A stretch of DNA of 64,000 bases from Flavipsychrobacter sp. (lineage in GTDB: Bacteria > Bacteroidota > Bacteroidia > Chitinophagales > Chitinophagaceae), in NCBI GenBank assembly GCA_016786565.1, contig JAEUVY010000031.1:94365-158364 (forward strand), read 5' to 3'. A model generated the notes under the pieces. The model saw nothing but the letters and a program-made list of their open reading frames with translations, was not told where the DNA came from and searched no databases. The translations under genes were made by a program, and so were the position numbers. Shown here piece by piece: positions 43,106 to 51,857 of this stretch; the stretch's first letter is position 1; every line of letters begins with the position of its first letter.

Positions 43106-44041
43106 ATGGCAAAACGCATTCTAATTACCGGCGCGGCAGGCTTTCTGGGGTCTCACCTGTGCGACCGCTTTTTGAAAGAGGGCTACGAAGTGATCGGTAT
43201 GGACAACCTTCTTACCGGAAACATCAAAAATATTGAGCACCTCTTTCCTGTGAAGGAGTTCCAGTTCTATCATCACGACGTGACGAAGTTTGTGCATGTG
43301 CCGGGTAATATTGATTATATCCTGCATTTCGCATCTCCTGCAAGTCCGATTGACTACCTGAAAATGCCGATACAGACCCTGAAAGTGGGTGCGCTGGGTA
43401 CGCATAATCTGCTTGGTCTTGCCAAGTCTAAAGGGGCAAGGATACTGGTTGCATCTACATCAGAAGTTTATGGAGATCCACTGGTGCATCCGCAGACTGA
43501 AGAATACTGGGGCAATGTGAACCCTGTGGGTCCACGTGGCGTGTATGATGAAGCAAAACGCTTCATGGAAAGCATTACCAGGGCATACAAGACCTTTCAT
43601 GATGTGGAGACCCGCATCATCCGCATCTTCAATACTTATGGTCCGCGTATGCGACTCGATGACGGTCGTGCGCTGCCAACCTTCATGAGTCAGGCACTGC
43701 GTGGCGAAAACGTTACTGTTTACGGTGACGGTTCTCAGACACGTTCTTTCTGCTATGTTGATGACCTGGTGGAAGGTATCTACCGTTTGCTCCTTTCGGA
43801 CTACAGCATGCCGGTGAACATAGGCAACCCTGCCGAGATCACGCTGCTGCAGTTTGCTGAAGAGGTGATCAGCCTGACCGGCTCTAAGTCGAAGATCGTA
43901 TTTGAGCCACTGCCACAGGACGATCCGAAACAGCGTCAGCCGAACATCACTAAGGCGAGGAACATCCTTGGATGGGAGCCGAAAGTTGACAGGCACGAAG
44001 GTCTGAAGCGCACGCTGGAGTATTTCAAACAACACATTTAA
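43106..44041 (+). CDS. uxs: UDP-glucuronate decarboxylase (UDP-xylose synthase)
   Basis: A 311-residue extended short-chain dehydrogenase: NAD motif [19 protein letters not shown] at the N-terminus, catalytic [10 protein letters not shown] (YxxxK), and [20 protein letters not shown] followed by NPVGPRG, characteristic of the UXS subfamily. It converts UDP-glucuronate from the preceding enzyme to UDP-xylose and carbon dioxide. ATG 43106 is preferred over an in-frame start inside the end of ugd. A perfect terminator follows 42 bp after the stop, closing a two-gene operon. Confidence 0.95.
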   Translation: MAKRILITGAAGFLGSHLCDRFLKEGYEVIGMDNLLTGNIKNIEHLFPVKEFQFYHHDVTKFVHVPGNIDYILHFASPASPIDYLKMPIQTLKVGALGTHNLLGLAKSKGARILVASTSEVYGDPLVHPQTEEYWGNVNPVGPRGVYDEAKRFMESITRAYKTFHDVETRIIRIFNTYGPRMRLDDGRALPTFMSQALRGENVTVYGDGSQTRSFCYVDDLVEGIYRLLLSDYSMPVNIGNPAEITLLQFAEEVISLTGSKSKIVFEPLPQDDPKQRQPNITKARNILGWEPKVDRHEGLKRTLEYFKQHI

Positions 44042-44083
44042 TAACCGGCAGTTGCAAGACTGCTTCTTTTACCGGTATATTTT

Positions 44084-44113
44084 GAATGGCAACGTAAGTT
44101 GCCATTCTCTTTT
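44084..44113 (+). terminator. Intrinsic terminator of the ugd-uxs operon
   Basis: GAATGGCAAC and GTTGCCATTC form a perfect 10-bp stem around GTAA, followed by TCTTTTT. Confidence 0.9.
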
Positions 44114-44132
44114 TAAGTAATTTTAGTTTGAG

Positions 44133-44882
44133 ATGAGGATCCTATTCGTACTGATACTGGCCGCGTTGGCAATCCCTGGCTGCAAAAAAAAGCAGGAAAC
44201 TGTGTTGCTACCCAAGGGCGACACCAATTTTGTGTATAAACTCACCTACGACACAATTATTCAGACCGAAGCGAATCTCGTTTATTATTTCCCTTTCAAT
44301 ACCAAGGTTGTGAGTGGTGATATTTCTGTGAACAAGCTAACCTGTTCTCTGGAAGGTTTGCCGCCCTATGTTTCGGCAAGTCCGAAAAGCCAGGTAGTAG
44401 CCAGGCAGCAGGGTGGGATATTTACATTGGCCATAGGCGCACTGCCGGCCGGCGATTATCCTTTCAATCTGAAAGTCTCAAGTGCAAAATATGGCGACAG
44501 GCTGAGCCCTGTAATTCTGCGTATCATTCCGCAGACGGATTATGTGCCATCGCTTGCGGGTGTTTATGATTCCTGCTACGATTACTGCCCGGACTCGGGT
44601 TTTTACCACTATACTTCCGTGGTCTCTGCTATACCCGATACGCCCTATGTTATGAAGATATCCAACGTGCGTGGCCTGGGCAACGATTTTGTGGTGCGGG
44701 CCACTGTTGGTAAGGGCGTAAGGATAGTGCCGCAGACAATTGGTACCCGAACTATATGGGGGAGTGGCACTTTTAACGAGGATGCGCGTCCCGGTCATGG
44801 CGGACATTATGTGATGTCGATTGCCGATACCATTGTAACAGGCACGGATACCTTGAAGTGTACTATGCATATTGAGCATTAA
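44133..44882 (+). CDS. Hypothetical lipoprotein
   Basis: A 249-residue protein with lipoprotein signal (MRILFVLILAALAIPGC, Cys17) followed by a basic KKK. The middle (residues 50-135) looks like an immunoglobulin-like or cadherin-like sandwich (LTCSLEGLPPYVSASPKSQV; LPAGDYPFNLKVSSAKYGDR). The C-terminal part has CYDYCPDSGFYHYTSVV and ends CTMHIEH. Two closely spaced Cys (CYDYC) may form a disulfide. No function recognised. Confidence 0.7.
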   Translation: MRILFVLILAALAIPGCKKKQETVLLPKGDTNFVYKLTYDTIIQTEANLVYYFPFNTKVVSGDISVNKLTCSLEGLPPYVSASPKSQVVARQQGGIFTLAIGALPAGDYPFNLKVSSAKYGDRLSPVILRIIPQTDYVPSLAGVYDSCYDYCPDSGFYHYTSVVSAIPDTPYVMKISNVRGLGNDFVVRATVGKGVRIVPQTIGTRTIWGSGTFNEDARPGHGGHYVMSIADTIVTGTDTLKCTMHIEH

Positions 44883-44965
44883 GCGCACTACTTTTTCTCA
44901 ATTTTATTCATCGTGTTAAAGTTTTGCAGGTGACTCCGGTCAGGCATGACGACACGATTCTTTTT

Positions 44966-44973
44966 TAATTTTG
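44966..44973 (+). promoter_or_regulatory. TAnnTTTG element of the dps-like gene
   Basis: TAATTTTG, 16 bases before ATG 44990. No OxyR- or Fur-like palindrome was evident between it and the gene. Confidence 0.5.
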
Positions 44974-44989
44974 CAGACAAATAATAGAT

Positions 44990-45457
44990 ATGAAAGCGAA
45001 TATTGGAATAGCCGAGGCACACGCAGCCGAGATATGTAAGAAACTGAATGTACTGCTTGCAGATGAGATCACACTGTATTCCAAAACAAGGGTCTACCAC
45101 TGGAATGTGACAGGCCCTGCATTTTCAGTATTGCACAAGTTTTTTGAAGAGCAGTATGATGAGCTGGCATCGATCACCGACGAAGTTGCTGAGCGCGTGA
45201 GAATGCTCGGGGGAATGGCGGCAGGCTCACTGAGCACCGTTGTGGCGAACAGCAGACTGGGTGAGGCGAAGGATGAAGGCGGCGCAATGAAGATGGTGCT
45301 GGCCCTGCTGAACGATCACGAGACCATTGTAAGAGCTATAAGGGAAGATATTGACGAGGTGAATGATATTCATAAAGATGCGGGTACCGCTGATTTCCTG
45401 ACCGGAGTAATGAAGGCACACGAGAAAATGGCGTGGATGTTGCGCGCGCACCTGTAA
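44990..45457 (+). CDS. dps: Dps-family ferritin-like DNA-protection protein
   Basis: A 155-residue four-helix-bundle protein. The ferroxidase ligands of Dps are present: YSKTRVYHWNVTGPAFSVLH (His in HWNV), then FFEEQYDELASITDEVAERV (Asp and Glu). It stores iron oxidised with hydrogen peroxide and forms a dodecamer that protects DNA in stress. It is monocistronic, between a promoter box and a strong terminator. It is not linked to the peroxide-generating LodA operon. Confidence 0.93.
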   Translation: MKANIGIAEAHAAEICKKLNVLLADEITLYSKTRVYHWNVTGPAFSVLHKFFEEQYDELASITDEVAERVRMLGGMAAGSLSTVVANSRLGEAKDEGGAMKMVLALLNDHETIVRAIREDIDEVNDIHKDAGTADFLTGVMKAHEKMAWMLRAHL

Positions 45458-45483
45458 ATAGGTTTGACGTTTTAAGAATTTTG

Positions 45484-45512
45484 GGCACGTGCATTTTGTA
45501 CGTGCCTTTTTT
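45484..45512 (+). terminator. Intrinsic terminator after dps
   Basis: GGCACGT and ACGTGCC, extended by a G-U and C-G pair, then TTTTTT. Confidence 0.88.
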
Positions 45513-45585
45513 GTTGGCTATGGTAATGGAATTGTAATAATGCCGGGTAGCTGACCTGCGACAGCAAAACCACAAAAGCGGGTCG

Positions 45586-45593
45586 TATTTTTG
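45586..45593 (+). promoter_or_regulatory. TAnnTTTG element of hemB
   Basis: TATTTTTG, 24 bases before ATG 45618. Confidence 0.5.
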
Positions 45594-45617
45594 GGTCCGA
45601 AATAAATAGCTTCCCAC

Positions 45618-46595
45618 ATGCAATTGATAAGGAGAAACCGAATATTGAGACAGTCGCCGGCGGTACGCGCCATGGTAGCAGAGACTGTGCTGAAGCCATC
45701 AGATTTTATTGCGCCCCTTTTTATAATTGAGGGGGTGCGTATCAAGGAGGAGATATCTTCTATGCCCGGCTATTACAGGCGGAGTGTGGACCTGACGATT
45801 GAAGAGGTGAATGAGCTGTGGGCACTCGGTATCAGGTCGGTGCTTTTATTTATTAAGTGCAACGACGAGCTGAAGGACAATAAAGGTACAGAGGCGCTGA
45901 ACGAAGATGGGTTGATGCAACGAAGCATTCGTGCTATAAAGGCGGCCTGTCCCGGCATGGTGGTAATGACCGATGTGGCTCTCGATCCGTTTTCGAGTTT
46001 CGGGCATGATGGCATTGTGGAAGAGGGAGAGATAGTGAATGACGCAACAGTGGAAGTGCTGGCAAAAATGAGCGTGAGCCATGCACGTGCCGGTGCCGAT
46101 TTTGTGGCGCCTAGCGATATGATGGACGGACGCATACTGGCGATAAGGACCGCGCTGGAAGAAGCGGGATATACGCGCACCGGTATCATGTCTTACAGTG
46201 CCAAGTATGCATCTTGTTTTTACGGACCGTTCAGAGACGCGCTGGACAGTGCGCCGGGTTTCGGAGATAAGAAGACCTATCAGATGGATTATGCCAACCG
46301 ACTGGAGGCGGTGAAGGAAACGATAATGGATGTGGAAGAGGGTGCCGACATAGTAATGGTGAAGCCTGCCATGGCATACCTTGACATAGTGAGAGAGGTA
46401 GCCAATAGCGTGCAGGTGCCTGTGAGCGCCTACCATGTGAGCGGTGAATACGCCATGATTAAGGCTGCAGCCAAAATGGGATGGCTGAATGAAGAGAAGG
46501 CAGTTCTGGAAAGCCTTACGAGCATAAAGCGCGCCGGAGCGTCGCTGATCGCCACCTATTACGCTAAGGACGCTGCAAAGTGGCTGAAGGCATAG
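45618..46595 (+). CDS. hemB: Porphobilinogen synthase (delta-aminolevulinate dehydratase)
   Basis: A 325-residue enzyme with all family marks: LKPSDFIAPLFIIEG, SMPGYYRRSVD, the first active-site Lys in IMSYSAKYASCFYGPFRDA, and the Schiff-base Lys in GADIVMVKPAMAYLDIV. The segment DVALDPFSSFGHDGIV lacks the cysteine triad of zinc enzymes (it has Asp/Ser/Ser in those places), so it is likely a magnesium-dependent form. It condenses two 5-aminolevulinates for haem synthesis. Complete and of normal length. No other haem genes adjoin it. Confidence 0.96.
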   Translation: MQLIRRNRILRQSPAVRAMVAETVLKPSDFIAPLFIIEGVRIKEEISSMPGYYRRSVDLTIEEVNELWALGIRSVLLFIKCNDELKDNKGTEALNEDGLMQRSIRAIKAACPGMVVMTDVALDPFSSFGHDGIVEEGEIVNDATVEVLAKMSVSHARAGADFVAPSDMMDGRILAIRTALEEAGYTRTGIMSYSAKYASCFYGPFRDALDSAPGFGDKKTYQMDYANRLEAVKETIMDVEEGADIVMVKPAMAYLDIVREVANSVQVPVSAYHVSGEYAMIKAAAKMGWLNEEKAVLESLTSIKRAGASLIATYYAKDAAKWLKA

Positions 46596-46685
46596 TGTGG
46601 GTTTTACATTTCATTTAACAGCGTTGGTGAATTACCTTTTGCGGTAAGCGGGCATAAACTCTTTGAACCTCAAACACAAAGATCT

Positions 46686-47576
46686 ATGTTCTCTTACCGC
46701 AAACTTTTGTGGCTGCTGCCACTGTTCTTTCTTGCTGCCTGCGATTCGGCAGACATAACACCTGTGCATGACGCAATAGCCGCATCTGAGCCGGCGGTAC
46801 AGGAAGTGACCGATACAAACATTGTTGACGAACAACCCGGAGACCTCGTTTCGCAAAACAGAAAGGTGATACGAAAGACGGATCTCTATTGCCGGGTGAC
46901 CGATGTGTCTGCAGCTGTGGCGGGTATGGAGCAGCTGGTTGCTGCAATGGGTGGTACCGTAGAGCAGAGTAGAGTAGACAATAATATTGTACAAGACAAG
47001 ATGGTGGCGTACAAAAGCGATTCGCTGAAGCATGTGCAGGTCTTCGCTACAACTGCTACCATGAAGTTGCGCGTGCCATCTTACTTATCAGATACGCTTG
47101 CGCAGCTGATCCAGTCGCGCTCCGGTTTTCTGGAGCGGAAAAGTTCCAGTCAGGAAGACGTCACGTTAAAGCTGCTCTCCAATCAGCTGATGAATAAACA
47201 TGGAAAGGGTGTGCCGAAAGCAGAACAGACACACGAAGGGCAGGATGCGAAAAAGGAAGCTGAGATCAGGCGTTATATTGATAACCTGAGGATGATAGAC
47301 GATGTGCAATACGCGACACTGTCAGTTACCCTTACCCAGCCCGATCTGCCCATAGTGCAGATAGTGCCGGACATAGACGGGATGATGAAGGAGTCGTACG
47401 CTACCCGCTTGCGTATTGCGGCGAGTGGCGGACTCGATCTGATAATTGGTCTGGTTCTGGGGCTTCTCAGTATATGGCCCCTATTGCTGATAGCCGCGGC
47501 TGCTGTGTACATCGTGCGCCGCAACAGGAAGCGCAGAATGGCGGCATTTCAAAGCGGAGGCAACAGCGCAGTATAA
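46686..47576 (+). CDS. DUF4349 lipoprotein
   Basis: A 296-residue protein with lipoprotein signal (MFSYRKLLWLLPLFFLAAC, Cys19). It shows DUF4349 architecture: a beta-alpha region (KVIRKTDLYCRVTDVSAAVA), LRVPSYLSDTLAQLIQSRSG, a coiled-coil-like linker (DAKKEAEIRRYIDNLRMIDD), and one C-terminal membrane helix (WPLLLIAAAAVYIVRRNRKR). Function unknown. It would be attached to the membrane at both ends. It is followed 35 bp later by the tandem glycosyltransferase-like genes. Confidence 0.85.
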   Translation: MFSYRKLLWLLPLFFLAACDSADITPVHDAIAASEPAVQEVTDTNIVDEQPGDLVSQNRKVIRKTDLYCRVTDVSAAVAGMEQLVAAMGGTVEQSRVDNNIVQDKMVAYKSDSLKHVQVFATTATMKLRVPSYLSDTLAQLIQSRSGFLERKSSSQEDVTLKLLSNQLMNKHGKGVPKAEQTHEGQDAKKEAEIRRYIDNLRMIDDVQYATLSVTLTQPDLPIVQIVPDIDGMMKESYATRLRIAASGGLDLIIGLVLGLLSIWPLLLIAAAAVYIVRRNRKRRMAAFQSGGNSAV

Positions 47577-47593
47577 TTGATGGGAAATTTGGA

Positions 47594-47601
47594 TAGCTTT
47601 G
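47594..47601 (+). promoter_or_regulatory. TAnnTTTG element before the GT39-like pair
   Basis: TAGCTTTG, 10 bases before ATG 47612. No clear -33 element. Confidence 0.45.
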
Positions 47602-47611
47602 AGTTCAGTAG

Positions 47612-49138
47612 ATGAACGAGAAGTTATCCAGATATTCATTGTTGCTGCTGCTTGCGGTGCTGGTATTCGTATTCCTTGCAGGAGACGGACCACGCATCAT
47701 TCAATACCCGCCCCGGTCCATACACATGTTTCGGCAGAGCGATTGTTTTGCCTACACCAAACATTACTTTCAGCACAAGAATAGTTTTTTTGAGCCTGCC
47801 GCTTACAATCTTATAGGGAAGCAGGGCAGAGTGGTGAGTGAGTTTCCTGTGCTGTATTATATATCGGCCAGGTTGTGTGATGTATTCGGTTTTCATTTTG
47901 CGATATTGCGTGGGGTAACCTTCTTTGCCTATCTGCTCGGTCTGGTATACCTGTTCCTCATCGTGCGGATTTATGTGAAAGAAATGCTCCTTTCACTTTT
48001 CCCGGTGGCATTGCTGGCGTCCACCCCGGTTTACTTTTACTACGCGGTAAATTTCTTGCCCAATGTGCCGGCAATTAGTTTTTCGATAGCAGGTTTGTAT
48101 CATTTGCTGCTTTACAGGCGTACGACCCGGTTCAGGCACATAGCCGTGGCAGCGCTCTATTGGACACTTGCTGTAGTGCTGAAGCCTACTGATGGTGGTC
48201 TTTTGTGGGTGGCAGGATGTGCGGCATTGATAGGTGTTAAGGAAGAGGCTGGGCATAAATGGTGGCGTACCCGATCTTTTTTGATGAGTGCTCTTTTCGT
48301 GACTACGTGTTTTGTGGCATGGTTTCTGTTTGTGCGATACTATAATGGAGTCAACGGCAACCAGATCAACCTTCAGGGGCTGTATCCTATATGGGAAATG
48401 GACTTTGACGATGCAATGATCACGTTCTACTACAACATCTATCAGCAGTGGTGGGATAGCTACCAGCATACCGCCATTATTGTGATGGCAGTGCTATTCC
48501 TAGTGGTGTTTATAGTAAAGTGGAAGTCGCTCGATGTGTTTTTGCGGCGTCTGACCTTGTTGCTGATAGTTGGCTGTTTGCTGTATACACCTCTCTGGTT
48601 CAAAGCGTTTCGCCATCACGATTACTACCAGCTCATCTTTGTGCTGCCGTCGGTGTTCCTTTGCGTTACGTTGGTTACATATTATGAGCGCCACTTGATT
48701 CCCAAAGCAGGTAAGCCGGTTCGCGTCTCGGTCGGCCTGGTGCTGGTTGGCCTAATGGCGCTAAGTGTCTTTCACAATCAGGATGTTCAGTTGGAAAGGT
48801 ATTCTGATGTCAACAGGGGGTATGCGAATACGAATATTTATGAGGTGGAGCCATACCTCAGGAAGATAGGTGTAGCGGCAACCGATCCGATCCTTTCGCT
48901 GCCCGACAATACACCCAATGTGACATTGGCGGCCTATGGTAATTATGGTTGGACCAGCGACCTGTTCTCCCATAATACGTACGGTCCTGAATACTGTATT
49001 GCCAAAGGGGCAAAGTACATGATAGTTGCAGATAGTGCCCGACTGCGCGATACAATGTGTTCGAAGTATGCGGGCGAGTTGGTAGGAAAGTATAAGGATA
49101 TCTATGTTTACCGACTGAGAAAAAGCCAGATACACTGA
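47612..49138 (+). CDS. GT39/ArnT-like membrane glycosyltransferase, tandem copy 1
   Basis: A 508-residue membrane protein with about ten or more helices and a C-terminal soluble domain. Family-type features: a first periplasmic loop with YPPRSIHMFRQSDCFAYTKH (Asp in RQSD is a candidate catalytic acid, as in GT-C enzymes), NFLPNVPAISFSIAGLYH, LKPTDGGL, and the aromatic WFKAFRHHDYYQLIF. The C-terminal 100 residues (EVEPYLRKIGV to YIVYRLRKSQ region) are probably periplasmic. GT39-like enzymes transfer a sugar or similar group from a lipid carrier. The substrate is unknown. It is followed by a paralogue of identical length after 3 bp. Confidence 0.75.
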   Translation: MNEKLSRYSLLLLLAVLVFVFLAGDGPRIIQYPPRSIHMFRQSDCFAYTKHYFQHKNSFFEPAAYNLIGKQGRVVSEFPVLYYISARLCDVFGFHFAILRGVTFFAYLLGLVYLFLIVRIYVKEMLLSLFPVALLASTPVYFYYAVNFLPNVPAISFSIAGLYHLLLYRRTTRFRHIAVAALYWTLAVVLKPTDGGLLWVAGCAALIGVKEEAGHKWWRTRSFLMSALFVTTCFVAWFLFVRYYNGVNGNQINLQGLYPIWEMDFDDAMITFYYNIYQQWWDSYQHTAIIVMAVLFLVVFIVKWKSLDVFLRRLTLLLIVGCLLYTPLWFKAFRHHDYYQLIFVLPSVFLCVTLVTYYERHLIPKAGKPVRVSVGLVLVGLMALSVFHNQDVQLERYSDVNRGYANTNIYEVEPYLRKIGVAATDPILSLPDNTPNVTLAAYGNYGWTSDLFSHNTYGPEYCIAKGAKYMIVADSARLRDTMCSKYAGELVGKYKDIYVYRLRKSQIH

Positions 49139-49141
49139 TCT

Positions 49142-50668
49142 ATGCAGCAACTGACAAGGATAGTAGGAAGGTTTCCGGTAGTGACGCTTTTGTTGCTGCT
49201 GGCTTTTCTGTTTGTTGCTGCCGATGGCATCAGGATCATTCAGTACCCACCACGAACCACGCACATCTTCAGGCAAAGCGATTGTCTGGCATACACAAAG
49301 ACCTACTTCAGAAATGATCTTCCGTTCTTTCAGCCTGCCACTTACAATCTTATAGGAAAGGAGGGGCGTGTGGTGAGTGAGTTTCCGGTGTTGTATTATC
49401 TGTCAGCAAAGATCTGCAAGGTAGTGGGGTATCACCTGTGGGTGATAAGGGGAGTTACTTTTTTGTGCTACATAGCCGGTCTTTTGTACTTATTTGGTAT
49501 TGCCAGAATGTGGTTGCGGGGATTTTTACTGCCTGCATTTGTGGTGGTAATGTTGGGAGCTTCTCCTTTTTACTTTTTCTATGCTGTCAATTTTCTGCCC
49601 AATGTTCCCGCTATCAGTTTTTCTCTTGCAGGACTGTATCATTGGCTTCGCTATAAAGACAGGGAGAAGATACTGCATCTTTTGGCCGGAACATTGTTTT
49701 TTGCGTTGGCTTTACTCCTGAAGCCTACTGATGGCGGGTTGATACCGGTGGCATTTCTTGGTGCCCTCCTCATGACAAATTTGAGAAGAACGGTAAGTGC
49801 AGCTACGCGACTCCAACTATTGGGGGCATTCGCAGTAGTAGGTGTGGTGATGGTCTGGTGGTTCTTTTTTGTAAGGGCATACAATGCAGAGAATGGGAAC
49901 AACATAAACCTTCAGGGCATATACCCTATGTGGGAAATGGGCCGATGGGAGATCTATGAGACGTTCAGGTTCCGCCTGCTGGACCAAGGACCTAAGTGTT
50001 TTCACTCTTTGCCCATGTTGTTGCTGTTAGTGGTTTTTTTAGGGTTATTCGTTATGAGGTGGAAGAAGATGGATGTATTGCTGCGCAACTTTGTATTGAT
50101 GCTGGTTGTGGGTGCAGTGGTGTATGGTGTGTTGTGGTTCAAGGCTTTTATGATCCACGACTACTACCAGCTCATTTTTGCGATACCGGCAGTTTTCCTG
50201 ACTATAGCCGTGCTGCATTTCTTTCAGCAGTATGTGTTGGTCAGTATGCCGGTAGTGAAGATCCGTGTCGCTCAGTTTGTCACTGCGGCCTTAATGATAG
50301 CATCCATCTACTACAACCAGGCAATGCAGTTGGACAGATATTCTGACGCTAACATAGGCTTTGATAATATTCAGCAGATCAATGAAGTGGAGCCGTATCT
50401 AAGAAAGACAGGGGTGAAACCAACCGATATTGTTTTGTCAGTGCCTGACGGGTCGCCCAACATTTCGCTTGTGGCCTATGGCAATCCGGGCTATTCTTCA
50501 GATCTTTTTGGGCAAGGCAACTTCTCGGTGCCGTTCTGTCGGGCGCATGGTGCAAAGTATATGATAGTGGCCAATGGCACGGCTATACATGAGCCTGCCT
50601 ATGAGCCGTATACGAAAAAGCTCATAGGCAGGTACAAGGATATCTATATTTACGACATCAGCGAATGA
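49142..50668 (+). CDS. GT39/ArnT-like membrane glycosyltransferase, tandem copy 2
   Basis: A 508-residue paralogue of the preceding gene, aligning end to end. Shared blocks include RIIQYPPR, FRQSDCLAYTKTYF, NLIGKEGRVVSEFPVLYY, NFLPNVPAISFSLAGLYHW, LKPTDGGL, NLQGIYPMWEM, LWFKAFMIHDYYQLIF and EVEPYLRKTGVKPTDIVLS. The candidate catalytic Asp in RQSD is kept, so both copies may be active. The start is 3 bp after the first copy's stop, which indicates one transcript. The pair probably arose by tandem duplication and could act on different acceptors, or as a heteromer. Confidence 0.75.
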   Translation: MQQLTRIVGRFPVVTLLLLLAFLFVAADGIRIIQYPPRTTHIFRQSDCLAYTKTYFRNDLPFFQPATYNLIGKEGRVVSEFPVLYYLSAKICKVVGYHLWVIRGVTFLCYIAGLLYLFGIARMWLRGFLLPAFVVVMLGASPFYFFYAVNFLPNVPAISFSLAGLYHWLRYKDREKILHLLAGTLFFALALLLKPTDGGLIPVAFLGALLMTNLRRTVSAATRLQLLGAFAVVGVVMVWWFFFVRAYNAENGNNINLQGIYPMWEMGRWEIYETFRFRLLDQGPKCFHSLPMLLLLVVFLGLFVMRWKKMDVLLRNFVLMLVVGAVVYGVLWFKAFMIHDYYQLIFAIPAVFLTIAVLHFFQQYVLVSMPVVKIRVAQFVTAALMIASIYYNQAMQLDRYSDANIGFDNIQQINEVEPYLRKTGVKPTDIVLSVPDGSPNISLVAYGNPGYSSDLFGQGNFSVPFCRAHGAKYMIVANGTAIHEPAYEPYTKKLIGRYKDIYIYDISE

Positions 50669-50676
50669 TTCGCCGG

Positions 50677-51330
50677 TCACAGGTGTTTCAGCATGTCCAG
50701 GTCGAAGTCTTCCATGGAGCGGAGACGGGCATCGGCTATCGAGAATCGCGGATCGTCAAAGTGAATTTCTTCCGGAATGGCGATCACCTTCATTCTTGCA
50801 GCCTTGCCTGCTATCATACCGTTTACCGAGTCCTCCAGCACCACGCATTGGTTGGGGCGCGATCCCAGTTCCGCGGCGCAGTGCAGGAATACTGCCGGAT
50901 GCGGTTTGCCCAGGTCCACAACGTCTGCCGATGTGATGACGTCGAAATAGTGGGTGATACCGAAATGATCTACCAGTTCGTGTATCATGCGTGCCGGCGA
51001 AGAGGAAGCTAGCCCTATTTTGAATTTGTGTTTTCTGAGGAGTTGTAGCGTTTGCTCCACGCCGCGCATTACTGTTGCATGGCTTTTTGACGACGCAATG
51101 ATCTCGTCAAGTATTTCTTCTGCCACTTCTTTCGATGATCTTCCCTCCCAGGGATAATGAATGGCCCAGTGGTCGGTCACCTCATAAATGCGTAAGCCCG
51201 TTGTTTCTTTGAAGCGCTGCGCGGTAATAGGGATCTTATGTTTTTCTGCTACCTGCAGCATACTCTTTCCCCACAGCGGTTCGGTGTCCAGCAGCAGGCC
51301 ATCCATGTCGAATATTACGGTGTTGATCAT
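50677..51330 (-). CDS. HAD-superfamily phosphatase (HxpB/2-deoxyglucose-6-phosphatase-like)
   Basis: A 217-residue HAD subfamily IA hydrolase: motif I FDMDGLLLDTEP (nucleophile Asp8), motif II LASSS (residues near 109), Lys in GKPHPAVF, and motif III VLEDSVNGMIAG. The cap domain is the helical type between motifs I and II. The sequence resembles hexitol/2-deoxyglucose-6-phosphate phosphatases. It ends 8 bp from the convergent glycosyltransferase gene. It is the last gene of a minus-strand run (thiolase, M32, small membrane protein, HAD). Confidence 0.88.
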   Translation of the reverse strand: MINTVIFDMDGLLLDTEPLWGKSMLQVAEKHKIPITAQRFKETTGLRIYEVTDHWAIHYPWEGRSSKEVAEEILDEIIASSKSHATVMRGVEQTLQLLRKHKFKIGLASSSPARMIHELVDHFGITHYFDVITSADVVDLGKPHPAVFLHCAAELGSRPNQCVVLEDSVNGMIAGKAARMKVIAIPEEIHFDDPRFSIADARLRSMEDFDLDMLKHL

Positions 51331-51347
51331 TGTATTTGTCTTTCTTG

Positions 51348-51842
51348 TCAGAAGTACCCGAGGTAGTGTCTCGAATTTGTTGCAAATTCTAAACTTACTT
51401 CATCACCTTCATTGTAGGCGTTAAAGTCCTCAGGAGATACTTCAATGCTGATCTTTGTTTTTGAGTTGGTGTAAAAGTAGTACCCATTCCCCGAAGGAAG
51501 CGCAACTTTACGCGTTATCTTAGTAGTCTCCACGGTTTTGGTCCGGTCGCGCAGGTCCAGGAGCAGCTTGCTATGGTAGGCACGATAGCTAAAATAGGTA
51601 GCAGTGAAGCAAATGCCCAACAGGGTGCCTGATGTGACAAAGAAACGCACGAAAGAAAATGTGTTTTCGGCGCCCTCGTATTCCCTGTACCACGATGTTA
51701 TAAGTGGGATCACAATACATGCCACCATCAGCGCGCGAAGTACTTTGAAATACTGTCCCCTTTCGTTTGCTTCCTTTTGGGTAAGCACGTCCAGGTTATC
51801 CGGGTTCAGTGGTTCATTATATCTTATGCTCACCTCAGACAC
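51348..51842 (-). CDS. Small two-span membrane protein, GTG start
   Basis: A 164-residue protein with two hydrophobic helices (VLRALMVACIVIPLITSWY; FVTSGTLLGICFTATYFSY) and a C-terminal beta domain that probably lies in the cytoplasm (VALPSGNGYYFYTN; ISIEVSPEDFNAYNEGDEVS). The start must be GTG at 51842: the in-frame TAA of the upstream M32 gene is only 15 bases before it, no ATG occurs until residue 39, and AGGAAA sits just upstream. No family recognised. The tail resembles small SH3-like or DUF-type domains. Confidence 0.65.
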   Translation of the reverse strand: MSEVSIRYNEPLNPDNLDVLTQKEANERGQYFKVLRALMVACIVIPLITSWYREYEGAENTFSFVRFFVTSGTLLGICFTATYFSYRAYHSKLLLDLRDRTKTVETTKITRKVALPSGNGYYFYTNSKTKISIEVSPEDFNAYNEGDEVSLEFATNSRHYLGYF

Positions 51843-51857
51843 ACTTTCCTCGTTTTC

